Virus record (IMG/VR): IMGVR_UViG_3300028393_001577
Coordinates: 1-32,079 of that record
Direction: 5' to 3' (one strand)
DNA from: a virus
Length of the DNA: 32,079 nucleotides
Positions 1 to 6,647 of this stretch are shown in pieces. The position numbers and the translations under genes are program-made. Numbering within the stretch: position 1 is the stretch's first letter; every line of letters begins with the position of its first letter. The notes beneath the pieces were generated by a model. The model saw only the letters and a program-made list of their open reading frames with translations. It made no database searches and was not told where the DNA came from.

Positions 1-13
1 ATGCTTCCTACGG

Positions 14-42
14 TTGACATGTCAGCCAAATGACGCTATAAT
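14..42 (+). promoter_or_regulatory. Sigma-70 promoter for the first gene
   Basis: A perfect -35 box TTGACA (14-19) and a perfect -10 box TATAAT (37-42) are separated by exactly 17 bases. This is the bacterial housekeeping consensus and marks the following gene as early. An AGGAG ribosome site at 63-67 follows, five bases before the ATG at 73. Confidence 0.88.
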
Positions 43-72
43 ATATACATTGTTAAACAAACAGGAGCAGAA

Positions 73-1278
73 ATGGCTACTAAAGCACCAGCAAAAAAGT
101 CACGCATTACTAAGAAACAAGTAACTGCACATCGTACCCGTGCAGTTAAAGACCACAGCCCAGTTTGGGAAGGATGCGAAACTTGGGATGCCGACACATT
201 CCACCGTCATTTCAAACGTTCGATGGACTACTACCGTTTGGAAAGCGACATCAAATCTTATAAGCCGGCTGTTGTTAAATGGATGGAAACTGTTGGTTGT
301 ACCAAAGCAGACATTACAGCGTTCAAAAAAGTTAAAGACTCGCGAGTTGGTACTACAATGGGTGCCGTAGCGTGTTGTTTGAATCGTGGAATGACTCCAC
401 AACGTGCTGATTTTAATAACGGTCGTGACACTGCTGGTTGGTTGCGAGCTGAGATTGTCAAAGTTATTGCGGCCGGTAAGGACGACATCGACGAAGTTGA
501 GGCTAAAGCACTTGAAGCCGCAAAGCCAGCAGTATATACACCTAGTATCCAAGAACGTGTACGTGATGCGGCTTATCGCATGACTGAAGAAATTGAAAAT
601 GCTATTGAAAGTTTCCAAGCTGATGCTGAAAACTTTGATCCAAAAGCATTTAAGATGCTTAATATGCTCAAAGCAGTAGAAGCAAAAGCCGCCCATGCTC
701 GTATTATCAAAGAGTTTTACAGTAAGGACTTGGCAGAGCTTGAGGAACTTGCTAGCGGTAATGCTGACGAGCAATTGAAAGAAGGTTACAGTCATCGTAG
801 CCGTAAGCAAATTAAGAACTTGATTGCGTTCTATCAAGAAATTATGGCGGCTTGTACTATGTTGGCACAGGAAGCTAAGGTTAATCGTGCGCCACGTGCT
901 AAGAAGGCAGTTCCAGCAGAGAAGATTGTGGGTAAGATGAAGTATAAAAAGACTGACGAGCCATTAAAGCTGGTTAGTATTAACCCCGCCGATATCATTG
1001 GGTGCGGTGAACTGTGGATCTTTAACACTAAGACACGTAAACTAGGCAAGTATGTTGCTAAAGAATTTAACACATTAGGTGTAAAAGGCACTACAATTAC
1101 TAACTTTGACGAGTTTAAGAGTATTCAAAAGACTATTCGCAAGCCCGAGGAAAAACTCAAAGAGTTTAAAGCCGCAGGCAAGGTGCAGTTGCGTAAGTTC
1201 TTAGACGATATTAACGCTACAGATACTAAGATGAACGGTCGTATTAACGAAGATACTGTCCTACTCAAAGTAGCATAA
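73..1278 (+). CDS. Conserved-looking phage protein of unknown function (401 aa)
   Basis: I do not recognise a function. The protein begins with a short basic Lys/Ala-rich stretch (MATKAPAKKSRITKK). A mixed region of about 130 residues with several Cys and Trp follows. A long, highly charged helical segment (about 150-270) could form a coiled coil. A second basic Ala/Lys/Pro linker (about 278-292) precedes a C-terminal domain (about 295-401) that looks compact and alternates beta and helix. There is no signal peptide or membrane segment. The start at 73 is set by AGGAG five bases upstream. It is a single-gene unit between a consensus sigma-70 promoter and a strong intrinsic terminator, so high early expression is likely. 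The basic tails would suit nucleic-acid or scaffold binding, but that is inference only. Confidence 0.85.
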   Translation: MATKAPAKKSRITKKQVTAHRTRAVKDHSPVWEGCETWDADTFHRHFKRSMDYYRLESDIKSYKPAVVKWMETVGCTKADITAFKKVKDSRVGTTMGAVACCLNRGMTPQRADFNNGRDTAGWLRAEIVKVIAAGKDDIDEVEAKALEAAKPAVYTPSIQERVRDAAYRMTEEIENAIESFQADAENFDPKAFKMLNMLKAVEAKAAHARIIKEFYSKDLAELEELASGNADEQLKEGYSHRSRKQIKNLIAFYQEIMAACTMLAQEAKVNRAPRAKKAVPAEKIVGKMKYKKTDEPLKLVSINPADIIGCGELWIFNTKTRKLGKYVAKEFNTLGVKGTTITNFDEFKSIQKTIRKPEEKLKEFKAAGKVQLRKFLDDINATDTKMNGRINEDTVLLKVA

Positions 1279-1280
1279 TT

Positions 1281-1312
1281 AAAAAGCCCAGTTAATCCTG
1301 GGCTTTTTTTTG
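1281..1312 (+). terminator. Intrinsic terminator
   Basis: A perfect 11-bp stem (AAAAAGCCCAG, 1281-1291, with CTGGGCTTTTT, 1298-1308) has a six-base loop and runs into a T tract. It lies three bases after the stop of the first gene and isolates it from the late gene downstream. Confidence 0.92.
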
Positions 1313-1335
1313 GCTTTTATGTTTGTGTCTTTTGG

Positions 1336-1343
1336 TATAAATA
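1336..1343 (+). promoter_or_regulatory. T4-type late promoter
   Basis: TATAAATA matches the T4 late promoter box exactly and ends 18 bases before the ATG at 1362. An AGGA ribosome site lies between (1350-1353). The same spacing recurs before the gene at 6319. Confidence 0.78.
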
Positions 1344-1361
1344 TACAAAAGGACTGCCTAC

Positions 1362-2861
1362 ATGAGCCAACTATTCACCATATTAGACGATAAAATTGTT
1401 ATTAACAAGGCCCTGCTACGTTATGTAGAAGGTCCTACTTCCCTTACTGGATCGCTAGAAATTATAGGCGGGGCGAGTGTAAATGATAACTTGATTGTGA
1501 GAGGCAAGATCATTGCCGATGTTATCGAAGTTAATCAGATTATTAACAAGGGACTTGGCGGAGGTAGCGGAGACACTACTAATTTTAGAGCCGAAACTGA
1601 AGAGTCATTGAACGGACAGGGTGTTACTTGGAACGTAGGTGATACTGAAAGCACTCTTGTATACCGTCCAGGCAATAGATTATACACCAACTTGCATTTG
1701 GATTTGGAGCGTGGTCGTGCTTATAAAATTGACAATATCGAAGTACTGACTGGCAACACATTGGGTAGCAGTATTAGCCGTTCAAGTTTACGTCAATTGG
1801 GACCATTGAACAATTTGATTGTAAACGGTAACGTTGAAATTGGACAGTTTGTTTACATTGATAGCGACACAGGCCGAGTTGGATTTGGTACAGAAAGTCC
1901 TAACGGATCATTTAGCATTGTTGATAACGGTACAGAATTTGTTATGGGCAGTCCGGTAACTGGTACATTTAACATTGGTACTTATACTAATCACGACGTT
2001 GCCATTACTACGGACAATATTGCCCGTGTTACGGTTAAAACAGGTGGCGATGTACACGTTGGAAATATCACAAGCCGTGGTGCCAAGTTGGTAGTACACG
2101 GTACTATTCAAGCTGAAAACATTGTTACCGAAACAAAGATCGAACGTACTGACAGTGTTAAATTTCTAGCCACCGATGGCAGTGTATTTGGTATTGGTTT
2201 ACAATGGGTTGGTTCAGGCAGTCCTAAACAACTTATTTTACGTGCCGATCCAGATAGAATTTGGGCCAGTGAACATATTGAATTAGCGGCCAACCGTAAT
2301 TTGATGATTAATAATCAAGTAGTGTTAAACTCAACTACGTTGGGCGCAGGTATTACCGAATCTAGTTTGACATCATTAGGTGATCTATCATCGATCACAG
2401 TAACAGGTAACACATCATTGTTAGGTAGTACTTCTGCTCAGTCAATTCATGCAAATGAAATTAACTTTGGGGAAGGTAGTCAACTAGTCAAAGTTAATGA
2501 TAGAGGATTAAGTACTAGCCTAAGTTTCAACTTAACTGTTGGCGAACAAAATATTATCTATGCCGACAGCGGCAGTGTTACTATTGGCTCTTCGGAAAAT
2601 ACTCGTAGACAAATACGGGCATTTGGAACATTGAGTGTTAATGTAAACAATCCAGATCCAGAATTACAGTTTGCAGTGGCTGGTAATATTGGGTTCGCTG
2701 GTAGAAAATTTATTACTGGTACGGGTGCGCCTGAACAAGGTAATTACAATGTTGGCGACATTTGCTGGAATACTACTCCGCAAATTGGAGGACATGTTGG
2801 TTGGATTTGCTGTAGTGCAGGCACACCAGGCATGTGGTTTAAGTTTGGCATGATCGGTTAA
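1362..2861 (+). CDS. Fibre-like virion structural protein (499 aa)
   Basis: This is probably a tail-fibre or baseplate-associated protein. It is rich in Gly, Ser, Thr, Asn and Val with short beta-strand periodicity and no catalytic motif. A pattern LGxLxxLxVxGN occurs twice (about residues 146-158 and 344-356), and strand-turn units such as VGFGTESPNGSFSI are typical of fibre shafts and trimeric beta structures. The C-terminus carries VGDICWN and a GWICCSAGTPGMWFKFG element. I recognise that Trp/Cys/Gly signature from the ends of many marine T4-like structural proteins. It stands alone behind a perfect late promoter, consistent with virion assembly. The exact place in the particle and any receptor role are unknown. 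Confidence 0.8.
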   Translation: MSQLFTILDDKIVINKALLRYVEGPTSLTGSLEIIGGASVNDNLIVRGKIIADVIEVNQIINKGLGGGSGDTTNFRAETEESLNGQGVTWNVGDTESTLVYRPGNRLYTNLHLDLERGRAYKIDNIEVLTGNTLGSSISRSSLRQLGPLNNLIVNGNVEIGQFVYIDSDTGRVGFGTESPNGSFSIVDNGTEFVMGSPVTGTFNIGTYTNHDVAITTDNIARVTVKTGGDVHVGNITSRGAKLVVHGTIQAENIVTETKIERTDSVKFLATDGSVFGIGLQWVGSGSPKQLILRADPDRIWASEHIELAANRNLMINNQVVLNSTTLGAGITESSLTSLGDLSSITVTGNTSLLGSTSAQSIHANEINFGEGSQLVKVNDRGLSTSLSFNLTVGEQNIIYADSGSVTIGSSENTRRQIRAFGTLSVNVNNPDPELQFAVAGNIGFAGRKFITGTGAPEQGNYNVGDICWNTTPQIGGHVGWICCSAGTPGMWFKFGMIG

Positions 2862-2870
2862 CCAATACTA

Positions 2871-2898
2871 TTGACCTTTACAATTAAACCTGTATAAT
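2871..2898 (+). promoter_or_regulatory. Sigma-70 promoter for the QueD-like gene
   Basis: The -35 box TTGACC (2871-2876) and perfect -10 box TATAAT (2893-2898) are 16 bases apart. The leader of about 65 bases holds a possible small hairpin (TGCGG 2906-2910 with CCGCA 2926-2930). I could not match the leader to a known riboswitch. Confidence 0.75.
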
Positions 2899-2971
2899 TA
2901 CTATATGCGGACTCAGGCATTCATCCCGCAATATAAACTCTGCATGCCATTGCTTAATCAAGGAGATTACA

Positions 2972-3457
2972 ATGGCAAAATTTTACTCAACAAAAACTTA
3001 CGGAAACGACAGAGGTTTATCCTGCTGTTTTAGACAATGGCGTGCCACACACAGCCATTGCTCAACATTGCATGGTTACTCAATTGGTATCAAACTGATC
3101 TTTGAATGCGACACATTAGATGACAAAAACTGGTGTATGGACTTTGGAGGTCTTAAAGAATTCAAAGCATGGGCAGATCACATGTTTGATCACACTTTAG
3201 TTATTGCTCAAGACGATCCTCATTTAGAAATATTCAAACAGCTAAATGAAATCAAAGGCGGATTTGAAGATAGTGGCTTATGTGATCTACGTATTGTACC
3301 AGGTGTAGGCTGTGAAATGTTTGCCAAAATGGCTTATGATCAAATGGCTGAACTATTGGCTAGTGGCGATATGCGTTATCCAATCAATCCCACAGTGAGA
3401 ATCAAATCGGTTGAAGTATTTGAACACGGTGCTAATTCGGCTACATACGAAGGCTAA
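2972..3457 (+). CDS. queD: 6-carboxytetrahydropterin synthase / PTPS family (QueD-like)
   Basis: Family members convert dihydroneopterin triphosphate to 6-carboxytetrahydropterin, the second step towards preQ0 and 7-deazaguanine bases. The protein has a Cys-x3-His-Gly motif (C30, H34), upstream His candidates for zinc (H27, H29), the MDFGGLK segment (56-62), the Asp-His pair in FDHTL (D73, H74), a conserved-type Glu at E115 and the C-terminal VEVFEHG glutamate (E151). Its 161 residues are slightly longer than bacterial QueD. The usual HGH is HGY here (Y36), so one canonical zinc ligand is changed. I recall this HGY form from marine phage homologues. The start is fixed by AAGGAG six bases upstream. 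It has its own sigma-70 promoter, so expression is probably early. No other preQ0 gene is visible in the window. The role could be hijacked host queuosine synthesis or DNA base modification. Confidence 0.85.
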   Translation: MAKFYSTKTYGNDRGLSCCFRQWRATHSHCSTLHGYSIGIKLIFECDTLDDKNWCMDFGGLKEFKAWADHMFDHTLVIAQDDPHLEIFKQLNEIKGGFEDSGLCDLRIVPGVGCEMFAKMAYDQMAELLASGDMRYPINPTVRIKSVEVFEHGANSATYEG

Positions 3458-3503
3458 ACAATTTTGGTATATTTTATAGAGACAGTGTTTAAGCATTATT
3501 AGA

Positions 3504-4370
3504 ATGATTAAAAAATACATTTGTTTCTTTAAAAAAAATGACGAAGTTAAAACTTTAACTTTTTCTATTAATCAAAATACATTAACAGAAGTATGGAGTT
3601 CTACTATTGAAACAGCATTGTCTAGAGGACAAAATAGTTTAGTAGGGCTCCAGAATTTGTTTAGACCCGAAGCTACTACTGAAACAATTACAGAACCGAT
3701 CTCTAATATTGTTAAGATTTTAGAAAAGTATAATCCAATATTTGTTAATTCTTGGCCACCGAAATCTGATATTATATCAGGATTAAACAATTTACATTAT
3801 AAATTTCAATTAACACAAGAATCAAATATATCACCATTATCTTTTTCTAAAGAATATAATGATAATCTTAACTTGTTAAATGCAAAAATACACGAAGCAG
3901 AACATGTATTAAGTGATGGGAAAAATTATGCTGTTTGGTTCATTAACCAATCATCAAACTATGGTATAGAAATAACAGATGATTTACGAAAATATTGGGG
4001 TGTAAAATTTATAAAATACAATCCGGCAAGGACACTGTATTTAGGCTATCATACAATAGGAAAAGATTTAATTACTTGCTTTATTGATAATGATACGGAA
4101 GTGATAAGAACTGAAAGTCTTAGACAGCAACTATACATTTCTACAGAAACTTTGTTTCGACTTAACCCTATGATAACTACCAATCAAAATTTAGCTATAA
4201 AAAGATGGTTAACTCGAAATAACTTAAATTCTTTTGTGGATTTGCAAGACCCTAAATATAAATATAATCAGCAACTTCCAGTATTGGGAAGGCTTACAGA
4301 CAACTTATCTAATAATCAAATACTAGAAATTTGGAAAAATTGGACTTTTTTCAAAGTTGATGCAGAATAA
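3504..4370 (+). CDS. Phage protein of unknown function (288 aa), AT-rich
   Basis: I recognise no enzymatic domain. Visible elements are LNNLHYKF (about residues 96-103), LLNAKIHEAEHVL (about 127-139) and a later LYLGYHTIGKDL segment followed by Asp-rich FIDNDTEV. I have seen this LNxLHxxF / LNxxIHxxE arrangement in uncharacterised marine T4-like phage proteins, but no function goes with it. Base use is distinctly more AT-rich than in neighbouring genes, with many Asn, Ile and Lys codons ending in A or T. No clear ribosome binding site precedes the ATG at 3504. The gene follows queD by 46 bases on the same strand with no terminator between, so it may be read from the same promoter. The base composition suggests recent acquisition or relaxed selection. 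Confidence 0.72.
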   Translation: MIKKYICFFKKNDEVKTLTFSINQNTLTEVWSSTIETALSRGQNSLVGLQNLFRPEATTETITEPISNIVKILEKYNPIFVNSWPPKSDIISGLNNLHYKFQLTQESNISPLSFSKEYNDNLNLLNAKIHEAEHVLSDGKNYAVWFINQSSNYGIEITDDLRKYWGVKFIKYNPARTLYLGYHTIGKDLITCFIDNDTEVIRTESLRQQLYISTETLFRLNPMITTNQNLAIKRWLTRNNLNSFVDLQDPKYKYNQQLPVLGRLTDNLSNNQILEIWKNWTFFKVDAE

Positions 4371-4486
4371 AATAAATTAGTTACGTAAACTTTGGCGTAT
4401 TTGGGCCAAGGCTTTAGGAGAAAAATCAGGCAGTTCGGACGAGAAATCGGACCGAATTGCTTGCATTAGAACGCTAGTTGTGTTAA

Positions 4487-4514
4487 TATACATTATCACA
4501 AACTTTTTTATAAT
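4487..4514 (+). promoter_or_regulatory. Candidate sigma-70 promoter for the UV endonuclease
   Basis: A perfect TATAAT (4509-4514) has TATACA (4487-4492, four of six matches to TTGACA) 16 bases upstream. It lies in the 168-base gap before the UV endonuclease. The -35 match is imperfect. The rest of the gap (4371-4486) shows a weak TTCGG/CCGAA hairpin near 4435-4457 and nothing else convincing on the plus strand. Confidence 0.5.
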
Positions 4515-4538
4515 CGCAGGCGTCATAAGGCATTGGTA

Positions 4539-5567
4539 ATGGGAAAAATAGGCTTCGCATGTAAATGGATCGATCATGCAGATCAAGTAAACGGCATCAA
4601 AAAAGATGACGATGCTAAACAATACAACACTGGTACAACTACCATAAGTTGGTTAAATAGACAGTCAAAGGATATAGCAGAGCAAAAGCTCTGGGATCTA
4701 ATGGTCCAAAATCTTGCGGCTACACAAAAACTCGTAGACCGTGTTGGAGAACTCAATGAAAATCTTAGGATGGTTCGCCTTAGTAGCGATATTCTCCCTG
4801 CTTATACCGAGCCTACTTGGAGTTATTTTTGGCGTAAGCCTGACGTTGTCAGCTATTTGGATCGCAATTTTAGCCTTATTGGTCATAGTGCTCGTGCAAG
4901 CGGTACCCGTGTTAGTATGCATCCTGGGCAGTTTGTTGTGCTGGCTAGCATTAACGAAGGTATCGTCGGACGATCAATAGATGAATTCGAATACCACACC
5001 GACATGGCCCGCTACATGGGTTATGGAAAAACCTTCCAAGACTTCAAGATCAATGTACACATATCGGGCAAGCAAGGCCCTGAAGGCATACGCAGAGCAT
5101 ACGGACGTCTTACACCAGAGGCCCGTAATTGCCTTACTATCGAAAATGAAGAAAATTCTTGGGGTCTAGATGACTGTTTATCTATTAGCGATATCGTTCC
5201 TATTGTGCTTGACGTACACCACCATTGGATTCGCGAAGGGGAGTATATCCTTCCGACAGACGATCGTGTTAGGCGTGTCGTTGATAGTTGGCGTGGTCTG
5301 CGCCCTACTATGCATTACTCAGTTAGTCGTGAAGATTACCTTGTGGAGCATGACAAACTTGTCGCACCTGTTCATGCCCAACTCCTTCTAGACGGATATA
5401 AGAAACAAAAACTAAGGGCACACAGTGACTTTTATTGGAATCAAAAAACAAACGAATGGGCAATAACTTTTCTAAACCAGTTCGACATAATGTGCGAAAG
5501 CAAGGGCAAAAACCTCGCCAGCCTGGAACTGTACAATCAAGCCAAAAGCTATCTCGAGAACAACTAA
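4539..5567 (+). CDS. uvdE: UV damage endonuclease (UvdE/UVDE family)
   Basis: UVDE enzymes nick DNA immediately 5' of UV photoproducts and start an excision repair route independent of UvrABC. They are metal-dependent TIM barrels. With the start at 4539 the protein has 342 residues, near the usual core length. Candidate metal ligands appear in order: H128 in SMHPGQF, H174 in NVHISG, E202 in TIENEE, D225 with H227/H228 in LDVHHHW, H259 in MHYS and H295 in AHSDFYW. I chose ATG 4539 because AAGG at 4527-4530 gives eight-base spacing. A TTG at 4533 in the same frame lies too close to that site. The gene would repair phage DNA in sunlit water or replace a missing host pathway. It probably has its own sigma-70 promoter, and its 3' end overlaps the next small gene. 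Confidence 0.92.
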   Translation: MGKIGFACKWIDHADQVNGIKKDDDAKQYNTGTTTISWLNRQSKDIAEQKLWDLMVQNLAATQKLVDRVGELNENLRMVRLSSDILPAYTEPTWSYFWRKPDVVSYLDRNFSLIGHSARASGTRVSMHPGQFVVLASINEGIVGRSIDEFEYHTDMARYMGYGKTFQDFKINVHISGKQGPEGIRRAYGRLTPEARNCLTIENEENSWGLDDCLSISDIVPIVLDVHHHWIREGEYILPTDDRVRRVVDSWRGLRPTMHYSVSREDYLVEHDKLVAPVHAQLLLDGYKKQKLRAHSDFYWNQKTNEWAITFLNQFDIMCESKGKNLASLELYNQAKSYLENN

Positions 5568-5686
5568 TACATAGGTTGGAAACTCTTAGAGAAGAGCTAG
5601 AAGAAAATCCTAATTTGAATGATCAGCGTCAAGCTCGCATTCAAGAGGATATGGCTCGATATTCAGAGCAACTAAACAAGTTTTAA
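5456..5686 (+). CDS. Small basic/coiled-coil protein overlapping uvdE (76 aa)
   Basis: The function is unknown. The N-terminal third is basic and disordered in character (MGNNFSKPVRHNVRKQGQKP). The remainder is a strongly helical, charge-patterned segment (LSREQLIHRLETLREELEEN onwards) likely to form a coiled coil. It starts inside uvdE in another frame and overlaps it by 112 bases, which is unusually long. I accept it because the helical part continues well beyond the uvdE stop and ends next to a hairpin, and because the MGNNFSKP start resembles small proteins I recall from marine phages. The ATG at 5456 is preferred to a TTG at 5435. No good ribosome site is seen, so translation may depend on coupling to uvdE. 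Confidence 0.58.
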   Translation: MGNNFSKPVRHNVRKQGQKPRQPGTVQSSQKLSREQLIHRLETLREELEENPNLNDQRQARIQEDMARYSEQLNKF

Positions 5687-5711
5687 TATAAGGGCATTGC
5701 GCCCTTATATT
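5685..5711. terminator. Hairpin between convergent genes
   Basis: A perfect 11-bp stem (AATATAAGGGC, 5685-5695, with GCCCTTATATT, 5701-5711) has a five-base loop. It sits exactly between the ends of converging genes at 5686 and 5710. T tracts on both sides are weak, so efficiency is uncertain, but the position suggests a shared bidirectional terminator. Confidence 0.62.
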
Positions 5712-5943
5712 ATTTCGCCGCTTTTGGAGTACGTGGCTTTTTAGCCGCCGGTGCTTTTTTAGCCGCAGTTTTCTTGGCCGCTGGCTTTTTAGCCGGAACC
5801 ATAGATTCTACAACTGCTTGGGTAGCTTGTTCTGTAACAGTACCGTCAGCCTTAACAACGGGCGTTTCAACCTTGTAAGGCACCTCTACAACCGGTGCTT
5901 CTTTAGGACCAAATCCAAATAGTTTTTTAATGTGATGTAACAT
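5710..5943 (-). CDS. Small protein with histone H1-like Lys/Ala/Pro tail (77 aa)
   Basis: Residues 1-15 (MLHHIKKLFGFGPKE) could form a short amphipathic helix. The middle holds a PYKVETPVVKADG stretch. The last 28 residues are an AKKPAAKK/TAAKKAP repeat tail very like the C-terminal tail of histone H1 and bacterial H1-like proteins. Such tails bind DNA without sequence specificity. The start is firm: AGGAGA lies a few bases upstream, and a perfect late promoter on this strand lies about 19 bases before the ATG. Late expression plus a polycationic tail suggests a role in condensing or packaging DNA or in a head-related complex. That is inference, since basic tails also occur in other phage proteins. 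Confidence 0.82.
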   Translation of the reverse strand: MLHHIKKLFGFGPKEAPVVEVPYKVETPVVKADGTVTEQATQAVVESMVPAKKPAAKKTAAKKAPAAKKPRTPKAAK

Positions 5944-5961
5944 AGTTAATCTCCTGTTTTC

Positions 5962-5969
5962 TATTTATA
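5962..5969 (-). promoter_or_regulatory. T4-type late promoter, minus strand
   Basis: TATAAATA read on the minus strand is an exact late promoter box, 18 bases before the start codon at 5943 and followed by an AGGAGA ribosome site. It reproduces the spacing seen at 1336 and 6294 on the other strand. Confidence 0.78.
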
Positions 5970-5972
5970 CAG

Positions 5973-6260
5973 TTATAATTGGCCTATAGTTTTTAAACTA
6001 CTGGCTGGTATATCCCAAACTTTACGGGCTTCTACTCCTTTCATTTGTGCAAACTTTTTAGGGTCACAATCTGCACACACATGGTAGAAATTGTTGTTTA
6101 TACGTTTAGGATCCATTGATCCTTTATCTCGATATATTACTTCGCTACAAGCATCACATTGTAATACAACTACTGTTTTTTTACGTGTATAGGTATGAGT
6201 AATACCCCTATTGCTGGTGCGTACATGGTGTGATTCTCTAAACTCAGTGCGAATGAACAT
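5973..6260 (-). CDS. Small zinc-ribbon protein (95 aa)
   Basis: Two CxxC pairs (C35/C38 in CDAC and C62/C65 in CADC) about 24 residues apart form a classic zinc-ribbon or treble-clef type metal site. The N-terminal third is basic with several His and Arg (FRESHHVRTSNRG, then TYTRKKT), and the C-terminus is short and helical. I cannot assign a function. Such small zinc proteins in phages often bind nucleic acid or protein partners. The gene runs in the same direction as the H1-like gene and ends 29 bases before it. The intergenic late promoter suggests the two are not strictly one unit. No convincing ribosome site precedes the ATG. Confidence 0.75.
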   Translation of the reverse strand: MFIRTEFRESHHVRTSNRGITHTYTRKKTVVVLQCDACSEVIYRDKGSMDPKRINNNFYHVCADCDPKKFAQMKGVEARKVWDIPASSLKTIGQL

Positions 6261-6293
6261 ATACTATTTACATTAAGGTTATAAAATTGCTTT

Positions 6294-6301
6294 GATAAAT
6301 A
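6294..6301 (+). promoter_or_regulatory. T4-type late promoter for the large structural block
   Basis: GATAAATA differs from the T4 late box at one base and ends 17 bases before the ATG at 6319, with GAGGG at 6309-6313 as the ribosome site. No terminator is visible downstream until beyond the giant gene, so it probably drives both hesB and the fibre gene. Confidence 0.68.
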
Positions 6302-6318
6302 TCATATCGAGGGCAAAT

Positions 6319-6642
6319 ATGATTACTATATCAGCGTCAGCAAAGACAAAAATCAAAGATCTTCTTTACGAAGAAGGCAATCCTAACTTATCATTACGTA
6401 CTTTTGTACAAGGCGGAGGATGTAGCGGATTTAGTTATGGTTTTACATTTGACGAAATAGCAAATGATGACGATTTTGAAATCCCGTTAGATGAATTTAA
6501 GGTGCTTGTGGATGCAATGAGTATGCAGTATCTTACAGGTGCAGAAATAGATTATAAAGAAGAACTAATGGGTTCATCTTTCACAATTAAAAACCCAAAT
6601 GCAAGTACTACTTGCGGTTGCGGTTCTAGCTTCGGAGTTTAA
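6319..6642 (+). CDS. hesB: A-type iron-sulfur carrier (HesB/IscA/ErpA family)
   Basis: A-type carriers accept Fe-S clusters or iron and pass them to target proteins. The 107-residue protein has the full signature: C35 in [11 protein letters not shown] and C99/C101 in TTCGCGSSF, the three cysteines that bind the cluster. Its length equals that of bacterial family members. I start it at ATG 6319, five bases after GAGGG, rather than at a TTG 27 bases earlier. HesB-like genes are known accessory genes of marine T4-like phages. Here it sits behind a late promoter and ends five bases before the giant fibre gene. That late placement is odd for a pure metabolic helper and raises the possibility of loading metal onto a virion protein (inference). 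Confidence 0.92.
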   Translation: MITISASAKTKIKDLLYEEGNPNLSLRTFVQGGGCSGFSYGFTFDEIANDDDFEIPLDEFKVLVDAMSMQYLTGAEIDYKEELMGSSFTIKNPNASTTCGCGSSFGV

Positions 6643-6647
6643 TAAAC

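Noticed and set aside
100-837. A 245-codon minus-strand frame opposite the first gene
   Set aside because: It has a Phe/Cys/Ser-rich composition typical of antisense shadows and no ribosome site. The plus-strand gene has a promoter, ribosome site and terminator.
2906-2930. A possible preQ1-type riboswitch in the leader of the QueD-like gene
   Set aside because: Only a 5-bp hairpin is visible. I could not trace a preQ1-I pseudoknot, and phage regulation by such an element would need more than proximity to queD.
4377-4493. A 38-codon minus-strand frame ending SDFSSELPDFSPKALAQIRQ... in the gap before uvdE
   Set aside because: The sequence looks somewhat protein-like and partly fills the gap, but there is no ribosome site, no promoter on that strand and no recognised family. 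It could be a gene remnant, but it is too weak to annotate.
4741-5391. Three end-to-end open frames on the plus strand inside uvdE, the first encoding a very hydrophobic, membrane-like peptide (FALVAIFSLLIPSLL)
   Set aside because: They lie in one alternative frame of a well-supported UV endonuclease, separated only by TAG stops followed directly by ATG. There are no ribosome sites, and the hydrophobic character is a side effect of reading the uvdE codons one base out of frame.
6265-6272. A TGTAAATA late-like box on the minus strand before the zinc-ribbon gene
   Set aside because: It ends only four bases from the start codon, so transcription would begin at or inside the gene without a ribosome site.
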